The translations under genes and the position numbers were made by a program. From Orychophragmus violaceus (taxonomy: Eukaryota > Streptophyta > Magnoliopsida > Brassicales > Brassicaceae): DNA of 64,000 nucleotides. Under the pieces are notes generated by a model. It worked only from the letters and a program-made list of their open reading frames with translations, was not told the origin of the DNA and ran no database searches. Position 1 is the stretch's first letter, and the number at the start of each line of letters is the position of its first letter. Shown in pieces: positions 53,401-61,956 of the stretch. The stretch covers positions 44,791,765-44,855,764 of the forward strand of contig CM058238.1 of the NCBI GenBank assembly GCA_030180135.1, given 5' to 3'.

Positions 53401-55373
53401 TTACTTAGGTGTGTTACAAACGAACATAAACTTGTATAAAATGCTTCATATTCAACCTTTAGGAGCATACAAAAACTTACTTATAGTTGTCCTACCTCAC
53501 CTAAATTCTCCAATCCATGACGTATATGTTTCAAGATATTTTGGTTAAAATGTTTTATTTAGGATTCTCATAGGAACTTTTCGAAGATCAAAGTTTCTTT
53601 CTAGTCTCTTAGAAGGGTTACTTAGGGGTGTTACAAACGAACATAAAATTGTATAAAATGCTTCTAATTCTATCTTTAGGAGCATACAAAAACTTACTTA
53701 TTGTTGTCTTACTTCACCGAAATTCACCAATCCATGACATATATGTTTCAAGAAGTTTTGGTTAAAAAGTTTTATTTAGGATCTCATAGGACCTTTTAGA
53801 AGATCAAAGTTTCTTTCTAGTCTTTTAGAGAGGTTACTTAGTGGTGTTACAAACGAACAAAAACATTACAACATGCTTCTCATTCTACCTTTAGGAGCAT
53901 ACAAAAACTTATTTATAGTTGTCTTACATCACCTAAATTCTCCAATCCATGACACATATGTATCAAGAAATTTAGTTTAAAAAGTTTTGTTAAGGATTCT
54001 CATAGGACATTTTAGAAGATCAAAGTGTCTTTCTAGTCATTTAGAAGGGTTACTTAGGTGTGTTACAAACGAACATAAACTTGTATAAAATGCTTCATAT
54101 TCAACCTTTAGGAGCATACAAAAACTTACTTATAGTTGTCCTACCTCACCTAAATTCTCCAATCCATGACGTATATGTTTCAAGATATTTTGGTTAAAAT
54201 GTTTTATTTAGGATTCTCATAGGAACTTTTCGAAGATCAAAGTTTCTTTCTAGTCTCTTAGAAGGGTTACTTAGGGGTGTTACAAACGAACATAAAATTG
54301 TATAAAATGCTTCTAATTCTATCTTTAGGAGCATACAAAAACTTACTTATTGTTGTCTTACTTCACCGAAATTCACCAATCCATGACATATATGTTTCAA
54401 GAAGTTTTGGTTAAAAAGTTTTATTTAGGATCTCATAGGACCTTTTAGAAGATCAAAGTTTCTTTCTAGTCTTTTAGAGAGGTTACTTAGTGGTGTTACA
54501 AACGAACAAAAACATTACAACATGCTTCTCATTCTACCTTTAGGAGCATACAAAAACTTATTTATAGTTGTCTTACATCACCTAAATTCTCCAATCCATG
54601 ACACATATGTATCAAGAAATTTAGTTTAAAAAGTTTTGTTAAGGATTCTCATAGGACATTTTAGAAGATCAAAGTGTCTTTCTAGTCATTTAGAAGGGTT
54701 ACTTAGGTGTGTTACAAACGAACATAAACTTGTATAAAATGCTTCATATTCAACCTTTAGGAGCATACAGAAACTTACTTATAGTTGTCCTACCTCACCT
54801 AAATTTTCCAATCCATGACATATATGTTTCAAGATATTTTGGTTAAAATGTTTTATTTAGGATTCTCATAGGAACTTTTCGAAGATCAAAGTTTCTTTCT
54901 ATTCTCTTAGAAGGGTTACTTAGGGGTGTTACAAACGAACATAAACTTGTATAAAATGATTCTAATTCTATCTTTAGGAGCATACAAAAACTTACTTATT
55001 GTTGTCTTACTTCACCGAAATTCACCAATCCATGACATATATGTTTCAAGAAGTTTTGGTTAAAAAGTTTTATTTAGGATCTCATAGGACCTTTTATAAG
55101 ATCAAAGTTTCTTTCTAGTCTTTTAGAGAGGTTACTTAGTGGTGTTACAAACGAACAAAAACATTACAACATGCTTCTCATTCTACCTTTAGGAGCATAC
55201 AAAAACTTATTTATAGTTGTCTTACATCACCTAAATTCTCAAATCCATGACACATATGTATCAAGAAATTTAGTTTAAAAAGTTTTGTTAAGGATTCTCA
55301 TAGGACATTTTAGAAGATCAAAGTGTATTTCTAGTCATTTGGAAGGGTTACTTAGGTGTGTTACAAACGAACA
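53401..55373 (-). repeat. Inverted satellite segment, right of the Copia insertion (649-bp trimers)
   Basis: The interrupted A monomer resumes after the retrotransposon and repeats as A-B-D trimers on the minus strand. The boundary 'ggagcatac' before D falls at 53462, 54111 and 54760, exactly 649 bp apart (217+215+217). The A units carry 'ttgatacatatg' and the B units 'ttgtaatgttttt' when read on the minus strand; both are minority forms in the plus array. The segment ends at 'gaacataaa', where it abuts a truncated LTR. Confidence 0.95.
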
Positions 55374-55996
55374 TAAATTGAATCTGTTTAAAGAGAGACC
55401 AACTAGTTTGAGACTGATTCAACTCTATTAGAGCTTTGTAGCCTAGAGAAGATCAAAACCAGTAAGCTAGTGGTTTATAGGAGCACTTAGCTATATGAAA
55501 ACTAGTCCAGGAGCTTAACTACTCATCAAGAGTGTTTACTCATGAATCTGGACAGAATCAGTAATTAGCAAGTGTTATCCTTAAGAAGAAGAGCATAAGA
55601 GAACCGCACCAAGCTTGTCTTGGTGAGAACCGGTTCTACTTTGCTTTGACAAGAGCACCTATCTATTTGAGACTTATCCAGGAGCTTAACATCACTTATA
55701 GAGTGTGTTTACTCATGAGGATTAAGAGAATCAGTAAGTAGAAGGTGTTGTTCTTGTAATATCCATGAAGAGCAGATTTGAGTTAGCTCTTGATTGAGCT
55801 ATTGAAAAGCTAATCAAGAGCATAACAAGGGAGCATTGAAGCAACCCTAGATCATGTCTCTTCCTGGTTCTTATTGTGTTTGAGAGAGAGACACAATAAG
55901 GGAGAAGAATTAGCATGAAAGAAAGACAAGAGACTAAGAGAATGAATCTAATTGTTGTTCAATTGAATTAAATCATTACAAGTGTGTTTACATCTC

Positions 55997-56005
55997 TTTA
56001 TATAG
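55997..56005 (-). promoter_or_regulatory. Candidate TATA box in NA1 LTR
   Basis: The minus strand reads ctatataaa followed by gagatg, in the middle of the LTR where a U3 core promoter is expected. Confidence 0.55.
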
Positions 56006-56118
56006 AGAGAGATGCACATAAGAAGCCCTAATTGAGCATAGAATTCGAAATGAGCTTTTTGTGGGGAAGAGGAAACAATTTGAATTTGAATCCCAAAAGA
56101 AGACAGCCTGTCTCCGTC

Positions 56119-56211
56119 GTTCTATTCTATGTGAATGAACAACGGATAGAATAGAACCGTCCATGACATCGTCGATGGTGTCGTCGATTCTATTCTATCA
56201 TCGACGATGTC
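56119..56211 (-). other. Two consecutive perfect inverted repeats in NA1 U3
   Basis: The first has arms gttctattctat (56119-56130) and atagaatagaac (56146-56157), 12 bp with a 15-nt loop. The second has arms gacatcgtcgatg (56165-56177) and catcgacgatgtc (56199-56211), 13 bp with a 21-nt loop. They lie 110-210 bp upstream of the TATA candidate. Confidence 0.85.
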
Positions 56212-56501
56212 ATTGTCGATGATAGAATATAAATCTTCCAGACTTCACTTCAGCCTTCTTCATGCCTTCATCTTAGCTTTGGCTAGGTGATTGATGCATC
56301 TTGGACTCTTGTGATCAACACCATAGCTTTATATTTGGAGCGAGGCTCGGCTTTGTCTTCATGACTTCAGCCTCTCCTCCTCCTTTCCATCATCCTCTCT
56401 AATACTTTGTCACACTCCAAAGCTCATCCAAGGATAGACTTCTAGGCCTTGTCATTGTGACTTCGGCCTTTCCTCCTCCATGAATGCTTCCTCTCTAATA
56501 C

Positions 56502-56513
56502 TCCCCCGCAAGC
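56502..56513 (-). other. Polypurine tract, NA1
   Basis: The minus strand reads cttgcgggggag directly before the LTR start TATTAGAGAGG. Confidence 0.85.
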
Positions 56514-56579
56514 TTGGGCGCCGAGACACTAAAGGACCAGAGGCCAAGCTTGGAGATGCGGGAGCTACCTCATTAAAAA

Positions 56580-56620
56580 CCTCCTTAAGTAAAACCTCAT
56601 GGGATAAAACCTTAAGGAGG
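56580..56620 (-). other. Pre-PPT stem-loop, NA1
   Basis: Arms cctccttaag (56580-56589) and cttaaggagg (56611-56620) pair over 10 bp with a 21-nt loop containing 'cctcatgggataaaa'. It has the same flanks as in the other elements but a different stem sequence from Copia-1. Confidence 0.8.
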
Positions 56621-57792
56621 GAAAAAGAGTATAGCCACAACATCCCCTTGATGTAAGCTTTGACATGTTCCTTTGTGCATTTGAATGAGCCGGTTCATTA
56701 GGTTGACTTCTCCTTTAGATTGCCTTCTCCATCTTGGATCAAGCTTCTCCATTGGACTAAGCTTCACCATTGGACCTTCCATGACCTTGCCTCAAGTCTT
56801 AGCCTTCTTTCTTGTCACTCCTTGAGCTCTCTCCTTGTCACTTAATCTGCCCATGGTCTTACTCCTCCTTTAGGCCTCCTAATGAACCTTCACATCAAAG
56901 ATTCAAAGAAGACTTGTTAAAGTAAAATGCCATGAGTTTTAAGTATATGATAAAGAAATGGATAAGTAACTCAAGGGATTTAAGTGACTGAATGAAGACT
57001 TAAAAAAAAAACAGTGAGAGTTTAGGAGTTTAGCCTTTTAGGAGTTGAGGTTTAGCCTTCCTTTGGACATGTTTGGGATTTTGAAACTTTGTGCATATCT
57101 CTCTGGATTTTTGCACATCCAATCTCAGCCCTTCTTTTCCACACCAACACTCTTGATTTGAGCTGATTCAACGCCTACCACCAGCTTGCAATTCCTTCTT
57201 GGTCTGCTCCACTTAGTGATTCCCGGTTCTAACATCAATCAAGGTGTTGTTGCTTCTGGTTTTGGGAGTTCCTCTAGGGTTTACTCCTGTTTCTTTGAGG
57301 TTTAACACCTCCCCCGGACCATTAAGCCTTCATGGAGTCGGAAGCACCATTGAGATGTGAGTTGATTCATCAGTTGCTTAACTGGTTCTAGCTCCTCTTC
57401 TTTGGCTGCTCCTTTGTTGACTTCTCTTGAGACCTTAACAGCTTTGATGGGTTGTTCAACTTGTAGCCTCCCTTAAGTATGGACACCTTTTTGGTCTGCT
57501 CCTTTGTTAGCTTCAGATTAACCACACCATGCTAAGAGCCAATCCTCCATCACTACTCCATCTTAGAGCAGCTTCAAGACTGATCTTCCTAACCATGATG
57601 CACAATGAGCCTTGAATCCAAGCTTCCATCACTGCCTCTTCTTGAAACAGCTTCTAGACTTGATTATCCAAGAAATCAGTGTTGCTTCTCTTGACTAACT
57701 TTGTTGTAGCAGCCTTTGGACGCCTCTCCTTCTTAGGTAAGCTCAAGACCAGTGGGTACAGCCACTTAGAAACTGAACTCCAGCCCTTTTGT

Positions 57793-57882
57793 AAACTGTC
57801 CTCACTAGTTGGTTCATCATTCCACCTAAAAACACCAAGAAACACACAATAATCCTCAAAATAACACAGCCTTGATCAGGAG
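57793..57882 (-). other. Block conserved between NA1 and NA2 internal regions
   Basis: Resembles NA2 60979-61057 by eye. On the minus strand both read 'cctgatcaa', then 'tgtgtt', then a T-rich run ending in tttag or cttag and 'gg.ggaatga'. This could be a remnant of an ancestral leader, a splice acceptor or a lost coding start; none is established. Confidence 0.45.
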
Positions 57883-58102
57883 CTATGCACTCTGATTTTT
57901 AAGTCATTGTGAGCTAAGGAGCTTCAAGGACAGAACTCAGAGAGAATATGTGAAGTATATGTAACCAGAGAATGAAAGAAAAATGCAGAGAATGGGAGAA
58001 TGAATGCATGAACACATAAGCTCAGATTAAGAGATTATGTGCAGAGAATGAGAGTATAAATGAATGAGAGAATAAATGAGAGAATGAATGGGAAGTTCAG
58101 GG

Positions 58103-58219
58103 ACTGAGTTTTGCTCAGTTTGAGCTTTTGGTTTTGAGAACATTGACTGAGTTTTGCTCAGTTTACTCTCAGAATTTGCGGAAGCTTTTGAATGAGAAAG
58201 GGACAGAGTTTTGCTCTGT
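58103..58219 (-). other. NA1 leader: three short hairpins downstream of the primer site
   Basis: Arm pairs: actgag/ctcagt at 58103-58108 and 58114-58119; actgag/ctcagt at 58146-58151 and 58157-58162; acagag/ctctgt at 58203-58208 and 58214-58219. Each has a 5-nt loop, CAAAA in element sense. The third differs by one base in each arm so that pairing is kept. They begin about 41 bp inside the primer site, where packaging and dimerisation signals of LTR elements usually lie. Confidence 0.7.
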
Positions 58220-58260
58220 TTTTCTCTGGTTTTGAGCTTGATTCAATCCTAGAATCTTAT

Positions 58261-58272
58261 GCTCTGATACCA
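58261..58272 (-). other. Primer-binding site (initiator tRNA-Met), NA1
   Basis: The minus strand reads TGGTATCAGAGC next to the LTR end ...CCTAACA (58273). Confidence 0.93.
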
Positions 58273-58661
58273 TGTTAGGATTTCAGAGACTTAGCTCTTA
58301 TTCCATGATGGAAATGAAGAGACTAAGCTCATGAACAAGAAACAATAAATGGACAGAAACAATTTAAGGGAGACTAAATTGAATCTGTTTAAAGAGAGAC
58401 CAACTAGTTTGAGACTGATTCAACTCTATTAGAGCTTTGTAGCCTAGAGAAGATCAAAACCAGTAAGCTAGTGGTTTATAGGAGCACTTAGCTATATGAA
58501 AACTAGTCCAGGAGCTTAACTACTCATCAAGAGTGTTTACTCATGAATCTGGACAGAATCAGTAATTAGCAAGTGTTATCCTTAAGAAGAAGAGCATAAG
58601 AGAACCGCACCAAGCTTGTCTTGGTGAGAACCGGTTCTACTTTGCTTTGACAAGAGCACCT
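58273..58661 (-). repeat. 5' LTR of NA1, first 389 bp, interrupted
   Basis: It starts (plus) tgttaggatttcag. From 58375 on it matches the 3' LTR at offset 3001 without visible difference. It stops at 'gagcacct', where NA2 begins; the other LTR continues 'atctatttgag' there. Confidence 0.9.
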
Positions 58662-59233
58662 TGTTGGAATTTCAAGAGACATCCATGAGGAAGCTCTTAA
58701 TATCAAGTCTAGTTCTAGAGAATGAGGTAGAATGAAGAAAGAGGCTTAAGACACGGTTAGGGTTCTTAAGCCGCTTAGAGAGAGAAAACTAGGGTTTGCG
58801 GTTCTAAAAGAGAAGAAAGCTATTCTACCTCAAGACAATGAACACTTAAGCTATATGAAAATGTATCCAAGAGCTTAACATCTCATTAGGAGAGTTTACT
58901 CATGAGAATGGATCCAAATCAGTAATTAGCTAAGAGGTGTTCTAAAGAAGAAAAGGAAAACTATGTAAGAGCTTTAATGAAAACCGAGAGCTTCTCACAC
59001 TTGGATTAGTTATGGAAGAACTATCCAAGTGTGGTTTTGGACTGCCTAAGCAGCCAACCAATGCTCTTACATGAGTCTACATTGTGTCTTATTGAAGAGC
59101 ACAATGAGAGTTAAGTAATGGAACCGCAAGAACAAAACTAAAGGGAAAGAGAGAAGAAGAGAGACTTTGTTTGTAACAATAAGTCTTTCAATTGTATGTG
59201 AATTAGCAACTGATACAATGGGCGTGGGAGCCC

Positions 59234-59242
59234 TTTAAATAG
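59234..59242 (-). promoter_or_regulatory. Candidate TATA box in NA2 LTR
   Basis: The minus strand reads ctatttaaa, preceded by tctc and followed by gggc. The position in the LTR resembles that of NA1's TATA candidate. Confidence 0.4.
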
Positions 59243-59533
59243 AGATACAATTAGGTCACACACTCATAAACAAAGACATTTAATCTCAGCCATTGATTCT
59301 TTAGGAGGGAAATCCGAATTTGAATCAATGGTTGGATCTTCTTCTTTCATTTGAACTCTTGTGTCTTCTTGTGCTGAAAGTGACTTCTCCTCTCTCTTGT
59401 GTGGCGTGTTGCAGGTCTGGAGAGAGAGGGAATCACGCTCCCAAGGCTGATAGTGACTGGTCTTCACTCTTGTTCAGACCATAACTCCACATGTGACTCT
59501 TCTTGAGTCTGTTTCTGTACAGACATCTGTTTG

Positions 59534-59685
59534 GCCCCAACTTTGCACATTCTTGATTGTCTGAATGTATGAGTGCCCCAACTTTGCACTTCATAAGTTT
59601 GGCCCTGACTTTGCACATGATGATCTTGCCCCAACTTTGCACATTGATCATCTGTGTCTGTGTCTGTGTGCCCCAACTTTGCACA
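59534..59685 (-). repeat. Five spaced copies of a 16-bp U3 motif in NA2
   Basis: The motif gccccaactttgcaca (plus) starts at 59534, 59575 (last base t), 59602 (gccctgactttgcaca), 59628 and 59670, with spacings of 41, 27, 26 and 42 bp. It sits about 290-450 bp upstream of the TATA candidate, an enhancer-like arrangement. A short reading frame through the repeats is a by-product of them. Confidence 0.85.
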
Positions 59686-59833
59686 TCTTCATCTATGAGT
59701 GTTGCTTGTGTAACACTCTCTTCTTGCTTGTAGAACCACCTCTTTTATTTGTGGAACTCTTCTCTTGCTTTATCTAGGTATGAGGCTCGGCTTCTTCAGC
59801 CTCTCCTCATCCATTTCATCTTCCTCTCTAATA

Positions 59834-59845
59834 CTCCCCCGCAAG
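59834..59845 (-). other. Polypurine tract, NA2
   Basis: The minus strand reads cttgcgggggag directly before the LTR start TATTAGAGAG, identical to that of NA1. Confidence 0.85.
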
Positions 59846-59928
59846 CTTGGTCGTCGGGACTCCAAAAGACCAAAGGGAGAAGAGGACGAAAGGCCAAGCT
59901 TGGAGCGGTTGAACTACCTCATTAAAAA

Positions 59929-59969
59929 CCTCCTTAAGTAAAACCTCTTGGGATAAAACCTTAAGGAGG
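59929..59969 (-). other. Pre-PPT stem-loop, NA2
   Basis: Arms cctccttaag (59929-59938) and cttaaggagg (59960-59969) form a 10-bp stem with a 21-nt loop containing 'cctcttgggataaaa'. The stem matches NA1. Confidence 0.8.
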
Positions 59970-61348
59970 ACAAAAAGAGTATAGTCACCTACTCAAGATG
60001 TAACTTGACCTTGGTATCATCATCTTAACTCACGGCTCACTCCTTTTCCCATCTCTTTCTTTCCTTAGCATTCCTTGATTTGATTCTTCTTGATATGAAC
60101 TTCTTTGATCTTTGTTGTGTCTTTTGAAACTTGGACTCTATAGTGCTCCGGCCTTTAACCCCAACATTGATAATCCTTCTCTTCCTGAGTTGAACTTCAA
60201 GTTGGTCTCATCTTCCTCTTGGAAAGACTTCAAGACTTGCGGATGCTCCTCATAGCTCCTTCACTTTCTAATGCTCCTCAAGCATGTCTTTATCTTTTCC
60301 TTCAACACAAAGGTTTAAAGGAAACATGTTAAGTGTGTGCAAGACATTTAGAACATTAGCTAAGCATAAAACCTTTATGTTTAGAAATGTTTTGAGTATT
60401 AGTTTTAAAACGTTTTTGAATTGAAACACATGATCACAACAAGATACTTAAGAGAAAACAAGTCTAAAACGTTTTGAGAATTAGGTTTAAAACATTTTGA
60501 CTTTGAAAAACAATCATAATCAAGAGAACTCATAAGATGGAAGCTTAATGGAAATGAAATGAGAGGGTTTAGAAGTAGCCTGATTTATTGTTGCGGTTGG
60601 GAGTGATTTCTTTGTCTTGTTGGAACATAACCATGACTGATCCAACAAGCTCCCCCGCACCCTTGAATGGCTCTTCACCATGCGCATACATGACTTGTAC
60701 AACTCCTTGTACAACTTCTTGAACAAGGCATCTTCCTCCTTTGAATGGACAGCTTGTAAACCGCCTTCTTCTTTGGGAAGATCCTTGAACCATAAGCTCA
60801 TCCACCAGCTGATTCCCAACTCGGTGATGGCTCCAACAAAATGAGGATTTCAGTTTATCCACAACTCCTTGAGTTTACTGGTTTTGTTGGAGACTTCTTC
60901 AGCTCCTCAACCACACAACTCCAACATCATCAGCTTGAACCGCCACTTAGAGTATGCATCCTCTTTTTGTGACTGATCCTCACTGCCAACATCTCTTCAT
61001 TCCTCCTAAGAACACCTAAACACAAGATAACACTCAAGCAACACAAGTTTGATCAGGACTAATGAGCTTTAAGTTTCTGTGAAATAATAAGATAGTTCTT
61101 TAGGAGTAAACTTTAGAGTAAAATAGAAGTAACCAGAGAGTATAAGGAGAATGGGATGCCACACAACTCAGATTTAAGAGAGTGTGCACCAGAGAATGAG
61201 AGTATTAGAGAGTATGTGAGTTTGGAATGCATAAACTCAGATTTAAGAGCATGTAAACCAAACTCAGAGTATAGTAGAATGGGAGTATGGGAGAATGAAC
61301 CTGAAACACAGAAAATAAAAAGTTAGAGAATAGGTTTCTAGTTCAGGG

Positions 61349-61465
61349 ACTAAGATAGCTTAGTTTAACTTAGAAACCAACACATGTTTAAGGTTCAGGG
61401 ACTGAGTTTCTTGCTCAGTTTAACTCATAAACATTTCAACATTTCAGGGACTGAGTTTGCTCAGT
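61349..61465 (-). other. NA2 leader: three short hairpins downstream of the primer site
   Basis: Arm pairs: actaag/cttagt (61349-61354 and 61359-61364), actgag/ctcagt (61401-61406 and 61414-61419) and actgag/ctcagt (61450-61455 and 61460-61465). Each is preceded by 'ttcaggg'. The first pair has a G:C to A:T double change relative to the others. They start about 250 bp inside the primer site. Confidence 0.7.
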
Positions 61466-61716
61466 TTGAAACAAGCAATAAACAAACCAGAGAAGCAACA
61501 AGTAAAGACATAACTATATGCTCTTGTTCCTCTCTGATTTCTTAACCAAATTAAGTCCAACTTGTCATCTCTTCAAAACAGAGAGCTACAAGTATTAAGA
61601 ACGTGAAACCAAGTAAAAACAGAAGCTTGGTCCATCAAAAACATTGCGGAAGCAAAAGACTAAACAAGACAGATTTTGCTCTCTATCTTGAAACAACTTT
61701 GAGCCAAGAACTTGTG

Positions 61717-61728
61717 GCTCTGATACCA
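61717..61728 (-). other. Primer-binding site (initiator tRNA-Met), NA2
   Basis: The minus strand reads TGGTATCAGAGC next to the LTR end ...TTCCAACA (61729). Confidence 0.93.
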
Positions 61729-61956
61729 TGTTGGAATTTCAAGAGACATCCATGAGGAAGCTCTTAATATCAAGTCTGGTTCTAGAGAATGAGGTAGAAT
61801 GAAGAAAGAGGCTTAAGACACGGTTAGGGTTCTTAAGCCGCTTAGAGAGAGAAAACTAGGGTTTGCGGTTCTAAAAGAGAAGAAAGCTATTCTACCTCAA
61901 GACAATGAACACTTAAGCTATATGAAAATGTATCCAAGAGCTTAACATCTCATTAG
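61729..61956 (-). repeat. 5' LTR of NA2, first 228 bp, interrupted
   Basis: Matches 58662-58889 at offset 3067 with one difference. It stops at 'tctcattag', where the Copia-3 LTR (tgtaagaatattag) begins; the intact LTR continues 'gagagtttactc' there. Confidence 0.92.

Larger units (their letters stand above)
55374..56501 (-). repeat. 3' LTR of NA1 (outer 102 bp missing)
   Basis: 1128 bp remain of a deduced 1230-bp LTR. The U3 start in element orientation is TATTAGAGAGG. A TATA-box candidate ctatataaa lies on the minus strand at 55997-56005. Upstream of it in U3 are two perfect inverted repeats, 56119-56157 and 56165-56211. An R-U5 module of about 105 bp occurs twice, from 55481 and from 55653 (172 bp apart), sharing 'ccaggagcttaac' and 'gtttactcatga'. 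Confidence 0.88.
56502..58272 (-). other. NA1 internal region, no coding sequence recognised
   Basis: About 1.77 kb with only short open frames and no conserved retroelement domain. It contains the polypurine tract and stem-loop at the left. A block at 57793-57882 is similar to NA2 60979-61057. A purine-rich stretch follows, and three leader hairpins lie at 58103-58219. Read on the minus strand this would be the body of a largely non-coding RNA. Confidence 0.75.
55374..58661 (-). mobile_element. NA1: non-autonomous LTR retrotransposon, truncated and interrupted
   Basis: LTR-like sequence occurs at 55374-56501 and again from 58273. The internal region between them is about 1.77 kb, with a polypurine tract at one end and an initiator-tRNA-Met primer site at the other, all on the minus strand. 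No gag, protease, integrase or RT homology is visible, so it would depend on enzymes from another element. The 3' LTR has lost its outermost 102 bp and is joined directly to satellite. The 5' LTR is broken at 58661 by insertion of NA2; the remainder should lie beyond the window. The 288 bp shared by the two LTRs (55374-55661 and 58375-58661, read to the insertion point) show no mismatch by eye, so the element is young. The structure resembles large LTR derivatives (LARD-like), here Copia-related by primer site, PPT context and the conserved pre-PPT stem-loop. Confidence 0.88.
58662..59833 (-). repeat. 3' LTR of NA2 (1172 bp)
   Basis: It runs (plus) from tgttggaatttc to ctctctaata; in element sense TATTAGAGAG...CCAACA. 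It contains a TATA-like ctatttaaa (59234-59242, minus). Upstream in U3 are five spaced copies of a 16-bp motif at 59534-59685. An R-U5 module related to that of NA1 lies at 58838-58945. Confidence 0.9.
59834..61728 (-). other. NA2 internal region, no coding sequence recognised
   Basis: About 1.9 kb without a recognisable retroelement protein. It carries the polypurine tract and stem-loop at the left. The block at 60979-61057 resembles NA1 57793-57882 (shared 'cctgatcaa', 'tgtgtt' and an acceptor-like ttttag/ttcttag before gg(a/t)gga). Three hairpins lie at 61349-61465. Confidence 0.75.
58662..61956 (-). mobile_element. NA2: second non-autonomous LTR retrotransposon, inserted in NA1 5' LTR
   Basis: One complete LTR (58662-59833), an internal region of about 1.9 kb (59834-61728) and the first 228 bp of the other LTR (61729-61956) are present. 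Copia-3 interrupts the second LTR. The minus strand carries an initiator tRNA-Met primer site, a polypurine tract and the conserved pre-PPT stem-loop. No gag-pol homology is visible; the longest frames (about 100 codons near 60520-60862) overlap each other and look accidental. The two LTR segments differ at one site in 228 bp (58711 a, 61778 g). NA2 resembles NA1 in layout, PPT context, leader hairpins and parts of the R-U5, so they look like sister families that have diverged in U3. Target duplication cannot be checked because its right end lies outside the window. Confidence 0.88.

Noticed and set aside
59433..59777. Overlapping short frames with repeated CKVGA or QSWG-like residues
   Set aside because: The periodicity comes from the five 16-bp U3 repeats, and both strands and several phases are open there. 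There is no support for translation.
60520..60862. Two overlapping minus-strand frames of 97-99 codons in NA2
   Set aside because: They overlap in different phases, show no zinc knuckle, protease or other retroelement motif, and have no counterpart in NA1.
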